A model generated the notes under the pieces. That model did no database searches, was not told where the DNA came from, and saw nothing but the letters and a program-made list of their open reading frames with translations. 64,000 nt of DNA. It comes from Bosea sp. AS-1. GTDB lineage: Bacteria > Pseudomonadota > Alphaproteobacteria > Rhizobiales > Beijerinckiaceae. The stretch is from assembly GCF_002220095.1 (NCBI RefSeq), contig NZ_CP022372.1, forward strand, positions 778,501-842,500. Direction: 5' to 3'. A program made the position numbers and the translations under genes. Shown one piece after another: positions 37,610 to 45,905 of this stretch. Positions within the stretch are counted from its first letter, which is position 1, and every line of letters starts with the position of its first letter.

Positions 37610-38342
37610 CGCGCTGGTGCCCGGCATGGTCGCGCAGATGCGCCGGAACGCGGCCTATCTCTGCATCTTCCTGCTCGGAGCCTGGGCCTGGGGCAGCGGG
37701 CTCCTGCCCGGCCTGCTGGAGAGGTGGGAGGACATCGCCTATCTCGGCCAGCAGCATGTGGAGCTGGTCGCCCTCTCGGGCGGCGCGGCGATCCTGTTCG
37801 GCGTGCCGCTCGGCATCCTGCTGACCAGGCCGCGCTTCCGCCGGATCGGCGATGCCACAGTGCAGCTCCTCAACATCGGCGCCACCATCCCGACGCTGGC
37901 GGTGCTGGCGCTGGCGATGAGCCTGCTCGGCCTCGGCAACACGCCGGCCGTCTTCGCGCTGTTCATCGCCTCGCTTCTGCCGATCGTCAGCAACACGATG
38001 GCGGGCTTGCGCGACGTGCCGCCCGCGCTGCTCGAGGCCGCGCGCGGCATGGGCCTGTCGCCGCGCCACACGCTGCTGCAGGTCGAGCTGCCGAACAGCA
38101 TGTTCGTCATCTACACAGGCATCCGCACCGCGCTCGCAATCAATGTCGGCACCGTTCCCCTGGCCTTCCTGATCGGCGGCGGCGGCCTCGGCGAACTGAT
38201 CTTCACCGGGATCGCCCTGAACGAGTTCGGAACCATGCTCGCCGGCGCGATTCCGACCGCCGTCCTCGCGGTCCTGATCGATTTCATCGTGGCCCAGCTT
38301 CAGTTCTGGACCATTCCCCGCGGCGTCAATCCGTTGCGCTGA
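37602..38342 (+). CDS. osmY: Osmoprotectant ABC transporter permease (OsmY/OpuCD-like)
   Basis: A 246-residue second permease with about six membrane segments, the EAA loop Glu-Ala-Ala-Arg-Gly-Met-Gly-Leu-Ser, and Ala-Phe-Leu-Ile-Gly-Gly-Gly-Gly-Leu-Gly. ATG 37602 lies 8 bases within the end of the ATPase gene. Two different permeases with one ATPase and one binding protein is the OsmVWXY/OpuC plan. The name OsmY here is the transporter subunit, not the unrelated periplasmic stress protein. Confidence 0.92.
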   Translation: MADALVPGMVAQMRRNAAYLCIFLLGAWAWGSGLLPGLLERWEDIAYLGQQHVELVALSGGAAILFGVPLGILLTRPRFRRIGDATVQLLNIGATIPTLAVLALAMSLLGLGNTPAVFALFIASLLPIVSNTMAGLRDVPPALLEAARGMGLSPRHTLLQVELPNSMFVIYTGIRTALAINVGTVPLAFLIGGGGLGELIFTGIALNEFGTMLAGAIPTAVLAVLIDFIVAQLQFWTIPRGVNPLR

Positions 38343-38383
38343 CCGTCGCCGGGCTTTTCAGCAACGCATACAAGGAGATTCCT

Positions 38384-39271
38384 ATGAAGCTTCCATCCAG
38401 GATTCTTGCCGTGGCGGCGATCGCAACCGCCTGGGCGATGCCGTTGCAGGCCAAGCCGATCGTCGTAGGAGGCAAGAACTTCACCGAACAGCTTCTGCTC
38501 ACCGAGATCACGGCGCAGCTTCTCGTGAAGAAGGGCTTCGAGGTCGAGAAGCGCGACGGGCTGGGCTCGCAGGTCCTGCGCGACGCGCAGGTGAACGGCC
38601 AGGTCGATGTGTACTGGGAGTACACCGGCACCTCGCTTGTGACCTACAATAAGATCAATGAGCGGCTGGACGCCAAGGACACCTATGAGCGCGTCAAGGC
38701 GCTCGACGCAAAGGTCGGCCTCTCCTGGCTCAAGCCCTCGGCTGCGAACAACACCTATGCGCTTGCCGTCCGCCAGGAGAACCCGAAGACGGACGCGATC
38801 AAGACGCTCTCGGATCTCGCCAGCGTCTTCAACGCGGACAAGGACAAGCCGGTGATCGCGGTCAACGCCGAATTCCCGGGCCGCCCCGATGGCCTGCCGG
38901 GCCTGCAGTCGACCTACGGCTTCAAGACGAGCCGCGCCAATCTGAGGTCGATGGATTCCGGGCTGACCTATCAGGCCCTCAAGGATGGGCAGGTCGACGT
39001 CGCGCTGGTCTTCGCGACCGACGGGCGGATCCAGGGCTTCAAGTTTCGCGTCCTGACCGACGACAAGGGCTTCTTCCCCAATTACGCCGCCGTTCCGGTG
39101 GTGCGGACCGAAGTGCTGAAGGCCAATCCGAAGCTTGAAGAAGCGCTCGAAGCCCTCTCGGCCAAGCTCGACGACGAAGTCCTGCAGGGGCTCAACGCCA
39201 AAGTCGATGTCGAGAAGGCCTCGATCCCGGACGTCTCGCAGGAATTTCTGAAAGCCGCCGGGCTCATCTGA
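38384..39271 (+). CDS. osmX: Quaternary-amine/osmoprotectant-binding protein (OsmX-like)
   Basis: A 295-residue periplasmic protein with a signal peptide ending near residue 23 (Leu-Gln-Ala). It carries the ProX/OpuAC pattern: Val-Gly-Gly-Lys-Asn-Phe-Thr-Glu-Gln, then Asp-Val-Tyr-Trp-Glu-Tyr-Thr-Gly-Thr. The Trp/Tyr residues likely make the cage for a trimethylammonium group. Start ATG 38384 with AAGGAG at 38372-38377. It is the last gene of the operon, followed by a hairpin. Confidence 0.95.
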   Translation: MKLPSRILAVAAIATAWAMPLQAKPIVVGGKNFTEQLLLTEITAQLLVKKGFEVEKRDGLGSQVLRDAQVNGQVDVYWEYTGTSLVTYNKINERLDAKDTYERVKALDAKVGLSWLKPSAANNTYALAVRQENPKTDAIKTLSDLASVFNADKDKPVIAVNAEFPGRPDGLPGLQSTYGFKTSRANLRSMDSGLTYQALKDGQVDVALVFATDGRIQGFKFRVLTDDKGFFPNYAAVPVVRTEVLKANPKLEEALEALSAKLDDEVLQGLNAKVDVEKASIPDVSQEFLKAAGLI

Positions 39272-39302
39272 AGGAGCGCGAGCGCCCCATAGCGGACATT
39301 CA

Positions 39303-39329
39303 GCTGAAGCGCGTCTATCGCGCTTCAGC
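39303..39329. terminator. Perfect hairpin between convergent osmX and P-loop gene
   Basis: GCTGAAGCGCG (39303-39313), loop TCTAT, CGCGCTTCAGC (39319-39329). The 11-bp perfect stem lies 31 bases after osmX and overlaps the end of the convergent gene at 39325. No T-run. A bidirectional terminator is likely. Confidence 0.6.
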
Positions 39330-39885
39330 GCATCTTGCTTCCTGTCGAAGCAGTGGATCGAGCGGAAAGATAAGCCGCAATGCGCCCTGCTGCGCCACGT
39401 GGATCGCAGGTCTCGGTGTCGATCGACAAATCTGCCTCAGGCATGGCCGCCAGGCTGTCGTCAAACTCGCCGCGCAACCTGCGCAACAAGTCGACCGAGC
39501 GGAGCTTTTCAAACTCTAGGCGGCTCGGATCAACGATCCGGCGCTCCTGCTCTTCGGACGAAACGGCGAGCTCGATGAACACCACGGAGCCGCCGAATGG
39601 CGCGACCGCCGCACGCACGCGCTCGGGGAAGCCGGCATCCACCGTTGCTTCGGGGGCGAATGTGAATATGAGCGACCGCCCGATCCGGGCTGCTGCGCTG
39701 AACGTCTGAAGCCAGAAGCTCTCACGCAACTGAATGAACGACTCTGTGCCAAACGAGAATACCGCGCCCACAGCGTCGACGACGAGGTGATTGTGGAACA
39801 AGGCCAGGCCAGTAATTTTCGCAAGCTCGCGACTTACCGTGAGCTTTCCAGCCGCTGCGGGCCCATAGATGAAGATGATTTCCAT
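39325..39885 (-). CDS. P-loop NTPase, possible small-molecule kinase
   Basis: A 186-residue single-domain protein with a P-loop Gly8-Pro-Ala-Ala-Ala-Gly13-Lys14-Leu15; the usual Ser/Thr after Lys is replaced by Leu, followed by Thr16. The fold suggests the shikimate/chloramphenicol kinase or AAA_18-like group: Phe-Glu-Leu-Ala-Val at the strand 3 end, and an Arg-Arg-containing lid near residue 115 (Gln-Glu-Arg-Arg-Ile). No signal peptide. Substrate is unknown. It stands alone, convergent with the osm operon. Confidence 0.85.
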   Translation of the reverse strand: MEIIFIYGPAAAGKLTVSRELAKITGLALFHNHLVVDAVGAVFSFGTESFIQLRESFWLQTFSAAARIGRSLIFTFAPEATVDAGFPERVRAAVAPFGGSVVFIELAVSSEEQERRIVDPSRLEFEKLRSVDLLRRLRGEFDDSLAAMPEADLSIDTETCDPRGAAGRIAAYLSARSTASTGSKMR

Positions 39886-40163
39886 GCTGCAAAGCTAACC
39901 AGTTCGCCGCCTGCTTTCGAGGCGAGCCCGCAAAGCCTTCGTACGCCGTTGGTCATTGTTCGAGCGCACATGCTTCGGCACGGCGCGGAGGATGGCGGAA
40001 ATTTCGGCCGACGAACGCCACCCGCCGCGCTGCAACAGGCCACAGGGAATCGCACGGCGCCGAGCGGGAGCATCGGTTTGGCGCTTGCGCGATGACCTTC
40101 TAAAGAGGAACCTGTTGGACGGGCTCGGTGCCCCGGACCCGTTTCGTTCAAGGTGGCTTGAGC
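39886..40163. other. Intergenic stretch, no gene seen
   Basis: These 278 bases separate the divergent P-loop and lipoprotein genes. They hold the two promoters by position. I see no RNA gene or protein motif. Confidence 0.5.
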
Positions 40164-40370
40164 ATGAAGAAGCTTTTCGTAGCCGCGTGCTGCCTGCTCC
40201 TGACAGGCTGCGGGGGATTCGTATTTCCGGGGCCGGCAGACGCCCCCTTGATGGAAAGCGGAGCGCAAGCCTACCCTTCCGGGGCGGAAGGCGAGTTTGA
40301 GCCTGCTCCCACCGCTCATCAGATGACGTCGACCTGCACGATGAAGGGAAAGGGCGTCGTTTGCCGCTGA
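40164..40370 (+). CDS. Small lipoprotein
   Basis: A 68-residue protein with a lipoprotein signal: Met-Lys-Lys, a short hydrophobic core and lipobox Leu-Leu-Thr-Gly-Cys16. The mature part of about 50 residues is Pro/Gly/Glu-rich and ends in Cys-Thr-Met-Lys-Gly-Lys-Gly-Val-Val-Cys-Arg, so two Cys near the end could form a disulfide. I use ATG 40164; the frame opens 36 bases earlier. Function unknown. It stands alone. Confidence 0.75.
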   Translation: MKKLFVAACCLLLTGCGGFVFPGPADAPLMESGAQAYPSGAEGEFEPAPTAHQMTSTCTMKGKGVVCR

Positions 40371-40723
40371 GGCGAACGGTTCCGTGCTAGCTCACAGATC
40401 AATACCTGCGCGATAATTGCCCCGCTCGGCCTTGAGCGCTCGGCTAGATGCGCGACAAGTCGCCCATTTCAGTGCCGTGCCACGCCGATTGACTTCGAAA
40501 GCCGCGGTCGATTTGCTGTCGACGCCAACTTCCGAGCGCCACCGCTTCGCCGAGACGGCATAAGGGCGACTACGGCCCATTCTCTCGCCACTCCACTGCT
40601 TTTTGGGCGGCCGCAAATTGCGGGCGGTCGAGTCGATTTCTCATAAGAATATGATTTTATTTAAAAAATAAGCTCGGCACGGAAAGTGCTTCTTCATCGA
40701 GCGGTTCAGCGAGAGGGTTGATC
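40371..40723. other. Intergenic stretch, possible small ORF on the minus strand; nirC promoter
   Basis: A minus-strand frame at 40392-40616 (74 codons, TTG start; an internal ATG is possible) is basic and not recognised; I do not call it a gene. From 40635 to 40675 the DNA is very AT-rich (TTATTTAAAAAATAA and flanks) and most likely contains the promoter of the nirC operon starting at 40724. Confidence 0.45.
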
Positions 40724-41527
40724 ATGCTTGGTGATACGGTGAGCAAACTGGCTGCTGCCGGCGCAGAGAGAGCCCGGTTCCTGGAGCGAAATCCGGCGGG
40801 TTTCTGGATCAGTGCGATGATGGCCGGCATCTATGTCGGCTTCGGCATCCTGCTGATCTTCAGCCTTGGGTCCGTGCTGGATCCTAGCGTGCGGCCACTG
40901 GCCATGGGCGCTTCCTTCGGTCTTGCGCTGATCCTCGTCGTCTTCGCGGGCGCCGATCTCTACACCGGCCTGACGATGAGCATGACCCTGGCGTTGCTGG
41001 AACGGCGCGTGACCGTATCGGGGCTGTGTCGGGTCTGGGCGACGAGCTGGGCCGGAAACCTCGCCGGTTCCCTTTTGCTGGCCGCTCTGTTCGTGGCGGG
41101 AGGCGGCGGCCTGATCACGACGGCATCCAGCGAATTCGTCTACAAGGCTGCGGCCGCAAAGATGAACCTCGACGCGTTCCAGCTGGTCTGCCGGGCCATG
41201 CTGTGCAACTGGCTGGTTTGCCTGGCATTGTGGATGGCGGCACGCATCACCAACGAAGCCGCGAAAATGATCGCGATCGCGTGGTGCCTCTTCGCCTTCA
41301 TTGCGTCGGGCTACGAGCACTCCGTTGCGAACATGACATTGTTCGGCGTCGCGCTGCTCTCACCGCACCCCGAGAGCGTTTCCTGGGGCGGCATGCTCTG
41401 GAACCTGGTCTGGGTGACCCTGGGCAATACCATATCCGCCGTCGTGTTCATGGCCGCCGCCTATTGGGCTGCCTCGAAGCCCGATGCTTCCGCCGTCGCG
41501 ATGCCGCGTGCCGAGCCCGCCGAGTGA
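40724..41527 (+). CDS. nirC: Formate/nitrite channel family transporter (NirC-like)
   Basis: A 267-residue membrane protein of the FocA/NirC pentameric channel family with six membrane segments. Ser-Gly-Tyr-Glu-His-Ser-Val-Ala-Asn-Met contains the conserved central His, and the Gly-Ala-Asp-Leu-Tyr-Thr-Gly and Arg-Ala-x-x-Cys-Asn-Trp-Leu-Val-Cys segments are family marks. With nitrite reductase directly downstream (17 bases) nitrite is the likely substrate. ATG 40724 has GAGAGG seven bases upstream; the frame also has a TTG six bases earlier. Confidence 0.94.
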   Translation: MLGDTVSKLAAAGAERARFLERNPAGFWISAMMAGIYVGFGILLIFSLGSVLDPSVRPLAMGASFGLALILVVFAGADLYTGLTMSMTLALLERRVTVSGLCRVWATSWAGNLAGSLLLAALFVAGGGGLITTASSEFVYKAAAAKMNLDAFQLVCRAMLCNWLVCLALWMAARITNEAAKMIAIAWCLFAFIASGYEHSVANMTLFGVALLSPHPESVSWGGMLWNLVWVTLGNTISAVVFMAAAYWAASKPDASAVAMPRAEPAE

Positions 41528-41544
41528 TAGGGGAGGGACCGGCG

Positions 41545-43341
41545 ATGAGCTCGGATTTCTCGGCCGATCAGAAGCGCTATCTCGAAGGCTTCGTCAGTGG
41601 CATGCAGTCGGCCCGCACGGCGCGGGGTTTGAGCCCACTTGGCGGAGCGCCGGGGAGCGCCTCGGCCAAGCTGAGCGGCCCCGACAAGGAGCATGCCGAA
41701 GCACAGGCCCGGACGGTCGGCGCTGGCGGCAAGCTCGTGGACCAGGAGAAGTGGAAGGCCGCCGAGCATCCCTTCGATGCCTATGCCCGCTTCAAGGATC
41801 AGGCGCGGGCGGGCATCTATCCGAAGCCAGAGGACAACTTCCGCTGGCGCTTTCACGGCCTGTTCTATGTCGCGCCGGCGCAGGACAGCTACATGTGCCG
41901 GCTGCGCATTCCCAACGGCATCCTCAAGGCCTGGCAGTTCGCGGGCGCCGCCGACCTCGCCGAGCGCTTCGCGGGTGGTTACAGCCATGTCACCACCCGC
42001 GCCAATCTCCAGATCCGGGAGATCAAGGCCGAGAACGCCCCGCTGCTGCTCGAGGGTCTCGCCGATCTCGGTCTCACGGCCAAGGGATCGGGCGCCGACA
42101 ACATCCGTAACGTCACGGGCTCCGCGACGGCTGGCATTGACCCGCTCGAGCTCATCGATACGCGCCCGCATGCCCGCGCCTGGCATCATCATATCCTGAA
42201 CGACCGTTCGCTTTACGGGCTGCCACGCAAGTTCAACGTCGCCTTCGACGGCGCCGGCTCCGTCGCGACGCTGGAGGACACCAACGATATCGGCTTCCAG
42301 GCGGTCGAGGTCGGGGAGGGCGCGGTATTCGAAGGCGAGCCGGTCGAGCCCGGCATTTGGTATCGCCTCGCACTGGGCGGGATAACCGGCCACAGGGATC
42401 TCGCGCGCGATACCGGCGTGATCCTTGCCCCGGACGAGGCGATCGCGGTGGCGGAGGCGATCGTGCGTGTCTTCATCGCCGACGGGAACCGCACAGACCG
42501 CAACAAGTCGCGGCTCAAATACCTGCTCGATGCCTGGGGCTTCGACAGGTTCCTCGCTGCCGTCGAGGGCAGGCTCGGTCGCCGCCTGGTCCGGCTCGAC
42601 AACGCCTTCGTCAGGCCGCGCCCCGTCTATGACCGCCTTGCCCATATCGGCGTCCACAGACAGGCCCAAGCCGGCCTCAACTGGGTCGGCGTGGCGCTGC
42701 CCGTCGGCAAGCTCACGGTGCAGCAGATGCGCGTCATCGCTTCGGTCGCGCAGGCCTGCGGCGACGGCGATATCCGCCTGACCGTCTGGCAGAATCTGCT
42801 GATCTCCGGCGTGCCGGATGTGAAGGTCGAGGATGTCCTGGCCAATCTACAGGCCATCGGCCTGTCCGCCGAAACCTCCGTGCTGCGCGCCGGGCTGATC
42901 GCCTGCACCGGCGCGGCCGGCTGCAAATTCGCTGCTGCCCATACCAAGGAGGATGCGCTCGCCATCGCCGCGCATTGCGAGCCGCGCATCACGCTGGACA
43001 TGGCGGTCAACATCCACCTGACCGGCTGTCACAACTCCTGCGCCCAGCACTATATCGGCGATCTCGGGCTGATCGGCGCCAAGGTTCCTGTCAATGACGA
43101 GGGCGATACCGTGCCCGGCTACCACTTCTTCGTCGGTGGCGGCTTCGGCGTGGAGGGCGGCATGGGCCGCGAATTCCGGGCCGATGTGAGAGCGGAGGAC
43201 GCACCGGCCCTGGTCGAGGCCATCCTGCGCAGCTGGCAGACGCATCGCGCAACGCCGGACGAGAGCTTCGTCGCCTTCGCCCGCCGCCATGAAATCGCGG
43301 CGTTGCAGGCGATGGTCGAGCAGATCGGAGATGCGGCATGA
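41545..43341 (+). CDS. nirA: Siroheme [4Fe-4S] nitrite/sulfite reductase, NirA-like
   Basis: A 598-residue assimilatory reductase that makes ammonium from nitrite (or sulfide from sulfite). The cluster/siroheme Cys are Cys454-x5-Cys460 and Cys495-x3-Cys499. Two ferredoxin-like half domains and two siroheme domains are in the usual order. An N-terminal extension of about 70 residues (Asp-Gln-Lys-Arg-Tyr-Leu-Glu-Gly-Phe) is similar to the start of the partner flavoprotein downstream (Glu-Gln-Arg-Ser-Trp-Leu-Asn-Gly-Phe). Context with nirC favours nitrite. It overlaps the reductase gene by four bases. Confidence 0.92.
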   Translation: MSSDFSADQKRYLEGFVSGMQSARTARGLSPLGGAPGSASAKLSGPDKEHAEAQARTVGAGGKLVDQEKWKAAEHPFDAYARFKDQARAGIYPKPEDNFRWRFHGLFYVAPAQDSYMCRLRIPNGILKAWQFAGAADLAERFAGGYSHVTTRANLQIREIKAENAPLLLEGLADLGLTAKGSGADNIRNVTGSATAGIDPLELIDTRPHARAWHHHILNDRSLYGLPRKFNVAFDGAGSVATLEDTNDIGFQAVEVGEGAVFEGEPVEPGIWYRLALGGITGHRDLARDTGVILAPDEAIAVAEAIVRVFIADGNRTDRNKSRLKYLLDAWGFDRFLAAVEGRLGRRLVRLDNAFVRPRPVYDRLAHIGVHRQAQAGLNWVGVALPVGKLTVQQMRVIASVAQACGDGDIRLTVWQNLLISGVPDVKVEDVLANLQAIGLSAETSVLRAGLIACTGAAGCKFAAAHTKEDALAIAAHCEPRITLDMAVNIHLTGCHNSCAQHYIGDLGLIGAKVPVNDEGDTVPGYHFFVGGGFGVEGGMGREFRADVRAEDAPALVEAILRSWQTHRATPDESFVAFARRHEIAALQAMVEQIGDAA

Positions 43342-44918
43342 CGGTGCAGGGCGCAAATCCGATCGTTCAGGTGCTGCCCGAGAGCGCGCCCTTCAGCGAG
43401 GAGCAGCGCTCCTGGCTGAACGGCTTCTTCGCCGGGTTGCTTTCGCTCGACAATGCCGGCGTGACCGCGCTGTCGCCGGCCGAGAACGCCGCCGTCATGG
43501 CCGAGGCCGAAGACGGCGCTCCCTGGCATGACCCCTCGCTGGAGATCGCCGAGCGAATGAAGCTGGCCGAGGGCAAGCCGCTTCCTCGCCGGCTCTATGC
43601 CGCCATGGCCCAGCAGGATTGCGGGCAATGCGGCTATGTCTGCGAAACCTATTCCGCTGCGATCGCGTCGGGAACCGAGGGGCGGCTCAATCTCTGTGCG
43701 CCCGGGGGCAAGGAGACGCTGCGCCAGCTCAAGACCCTGATGGAAGAGCCCGGCACCGCGGCTGCCACGGTTTCTGCCGAAGCCACACCGGCGGTTGAGG
43801 CGGGTCCGAAGGGGCGTTGCCGCGAAAACCCGGCGCTCGCGACCTTTCTCTCGCGCCGCAAGCTCAATCGCGAAGGCTCGGAGAAGGAGACCTGGCATGT
43901 CGAGTTCGATCTTTCCGAATGCGGGCTCGACTATGTGGTCGGCGATGCTTTCGGCATCGTCGCTCAGAACGATCCGCGCCTTGTCGATGCGGTGATCGCG
44001 CTTTTGGGCGCGCGGCCGGATGTCGAGGTTGGTGGCAAGCCGCTGCGCCTGAGGCTCATGGACGATTGCGCGCTCGGTGCCGCCCCCGATGCGCTGTTCC
44101 AGCTGATTTCGTACGTCACCGGCGGCGAGACACGAGCCAAGGCCAAGCGCCTCGCCGCCGGGGAGGATCCGGATGGTGATCTCGATCGGCTGGACGTGCT
44201 TGGGACGCTGCATAAATTTTCGCCAGCGCGTCTGTCGGCCGAGGCCTTCGTCGAAGCCCTCGATCCGCTCCAGCCCCGTCTCTATTCGATTTCGTCCTCC
44301 CACAATGCTGCGCCCGGCCGCATCACGCTGACGGTCGACGCGGTGCGCTATCGGATCGGGATGCGCCCGCGCTGGGGCGTGGCCTCGACCTTCCTAGCCG
44401 AGCGGATCGCCCCTGGCGACAAGGTGCCGGTCTATGTCCAGCGGGCCCATGGCTTCGGGCTGCCGGCCGATCCGGCGACGCCGATCATCATGTGTGGTCC
44501 CGGCACCGGGGTCGCTCCCTTTCGCGCCTTCCTGCAGGACCGGCAAGCGGTGAGGGCTTCGGGCCGAAACTGGCTGTTCTTCGGTCATCAGCGCCGCGCC
44601 TGCGACTTCTTTTATGAGGAGGAACTGCAGGCGATGAAGGATTCGGGCTTCCTCACCAACCTGACGCTTGCTTGGTCGCGCGATGGCGAGAGGGTCTATG
44701 TGCAGGACCGGATGCGCCAGCGCGGCAGCGAGGTCTGGGCCTGGCTCGAACAGGGTGCGCACTTCTACGTCTGCGGCGACGCCAAGCGCATGGCCAAGGA
44801 TGTGGAGCGCGCTCTGGTCGACATCATTGCCGAACATGGCGGGTGCAGCAGCGATAAGGCCATCGCCTATCTTGCGTCGTTGCGGAAGCAGGGACGCTAT
44901 CAGGCCGACGTCTACTAA
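43338..44918 (+). CDS. Fe-S/FNR-type reductase partner of NirA (annotated as sulfite reductase flavoprotein alpha)
   Basis: A 526-residue protein that feeds NADPH electrons to the siroheme enzyme. The C-terminal 350 residues are the CysJ-type FAD/NADPH module: Arg-Leu-Tyr-Ser-Ile-Ser-Ser (FAD), Gly-Pro-Gly-Thr-Gly-Val-Ala-Pro-Phe-Arg (NADPH), and Tyr-Val-Cys-Gly-Asp-Ala-x-x-Met. The flavodoxin-like FMN domain of CysJ is missing. In its place residues 95-124 carry Cys95-x2-Cys98-x3-Cys102-x17-Cys120-Ala-Pro-Gly-Gly, the pattern of the RnfB-type [4Fe-4S] domain. So electrons should pass FAD to Fe-S cluster to NirA. Upstream of this is a 30-residue motif shared with NirA. Confidence 0.9.
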   Translation: MTVQGANPIVQVLPESAPFSEEQRSWLNGFFAGLLSLDNAGVTALSPAENAAVMAEAEDGAPWHDPSLEIAERMKLAEGKPLPRRLYAAMAQQDCGQCGYVCETYSAAIASGTEGRLNLCAPGGKETLRQLKTLMEEPGTAAATVSAEATPAVEAGPKGRCRENPALATFLSRRKLNREGSEKETWHVEFDLSECGLDYVVGDAFGIVAQNDPRLVDAVIALLGARPDVEVGGKPLRLRLMDDCALGAAPDALFQLISYVTGGETRAKAKRLAAGEDPDGDLDRLDVLGTLHKFSPARLSAEAFVEALDPLQPRLYSISSSHNAAPGRITLTVDAVRYRIGMRPRWGVASTFLAERIAPGDKVPVYVQRAHGFGLPADPATPIIMCGPGTGVAPFRAFLQDRQAVRASGRNWLFFGHQRRACDFFYEEELQAMKDSGFLTNLTLAWSRDGERVYVQDRMRQRGSEVWAWLEQGAHFYVCGDAKRMAKDVERALVDIIAEHGGCSSDKAIAYLASLRKQGRYQADVY

Positions 44919-44944
44919 ACGTTCAGGTTCCGGATCAGCCCCGA

Positions 44945-45835
44945 TCAACCCGTCGCGGTTTCGCAGAGGTGGCTGACGAAGAGGGCGGAGAGCGGGGGCA
45001 AGGTCCGGCCGCTCTTCTTGACGAGACTGATCTGCCTCTCGAAGCCTGCCGCCTCGATCCTGCGCGACCGGATCATCGGATAGGCATCGATCTCCTTCGC
45101 CGACGAAGGCAGGATCGTGATGCCGAGGCCGGCCTGCACCATCCCCACGGCCGTCATCATGTAGGTCACTTCGGCTGCGGGGCGCGGGATCAGCCCAGCG
45201 GCATGGAAACCGGCCTCGACGACGGCGCGGACGCTGGTATCGAGATCCATCATGATCAGAGGATATCGCATCAGCAGTTCAGGCGTTACGAGCTGCGTCT
45301 CAGCGAGGGCATGAGTCTGCGGAAAGACCACATGCATGCGGTCTTCGATCGTGAGCAGAACATCGACATCGACCGCATTGGTCGCGCCGCCCGTGACCCC
45401 GATATCGACCTCCTCCGCGTCAACCAAAGCCAGGACGCGCCGGGCGATCACGTCACGGATGCGGAAATCGGCGCCGGGATGGGGGATGCGGAACGATGCG
45501 ATGGCTTTCGGCAGCATGGCGGCGGCGGCCGTGGGCAGTGCGGCGACCCTTACCAGCCCCTGATATCCGGCGCCGTGATTGCGAACCTCGGCGATGATAC
45601 CGTCCAGATCCTGCACGAGCCGCGCCAGGACCGGGAGAAGGTCGCGTCCGATCTGCGTCAGCGCGACCGAGCGGGATGTCCGGTCGAACAGCCGGACGGT
45701 GAGAGCCTCCTCGAGCCGCCTGATTTGCACGGTCAAGGTCGGCTGCGCCACATGCAGCAGCGCAGCGGCACGGGTGAAGCTGCCCAGCCGCGCGACGGCC
45801 ACGAAGGCCCTGACCTGGCGAAGATTGAGATCCAT
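44945..45835 (-). CDS. LysR-family regulator, divergent from the AtuA operon
   Basis: A 296-residue LysR protein with an intact N-terminal HTH (Leu-Arg-Gln-Val-Arg-Ala-Phe-Val-Ala-Val-Ala, Thr-Arg-Ala-Ala-Ala-Leu-Leu-His-Val-Ala-Gln-Pro-Thr-Leu-Thr) and effector domain (about 90-290). It is 70 bases from the divergent AtuA-type gene. The gap contains a perfect LysR box. It probably activates that operon. It converges on the nitrite reductase flavoprotein gene. Confidence 0.95.
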   Translation of the reverse strand: MDLNLRQVRAFVAVARLGSFTRAAALLHVAQPTLTVQIRRLEEALTVRLFDRTSRSVALTQIGRDLLPVLARLVQDLDGIIAEVRNHGAGYQGLVRVAALPTAAAAMLPKAIASFRIPHPGADFRIRDVIARRVLALVDAEEVDIGVTGGATNAVDVDVLLTIEDRMHVVFPQTHALAETQLVTPELLMRYPLIMMDLDTSVRAVVEAGFHAAGLIPRPAAEVTYMMTAVGMVQAGLGITILPSSAKEIDAYPMIRSRRIEAAGFERQISLVKKSGRTLPPLSALFVSHLCETATG

Positions 45836-45855
45836 AGTGAGAAGCTATTTCAGCG

Positions 45856-45871
45856 ATTGAATCATTTCAAT
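45856..45871. promoter_or_regulatory. LysR box (inverted repeat 6-4-6)
   Basis: ATTGAA-TCAT-TTCAAT (45856-45871) is a perfect dyad of the T-N11-A class, positioned midway between the divergent LysR gene (start 45835) and the AtuA-type gene (45906). Its place suits binding by that LysR regulator. Confidence 0.65.
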
Positions 45872-45905
45872 TGATTGATGGACTTGCCGGCCCCAGCCTT
45901 GCGGC

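Noticed and set aside
40392..40616. 74-codon minus-strand frame between the lipoprotein and nirC
   Set aside because: TTG start, no ribosome site that I trust and no recognisable motif; mentioned in the intergenic entry only.
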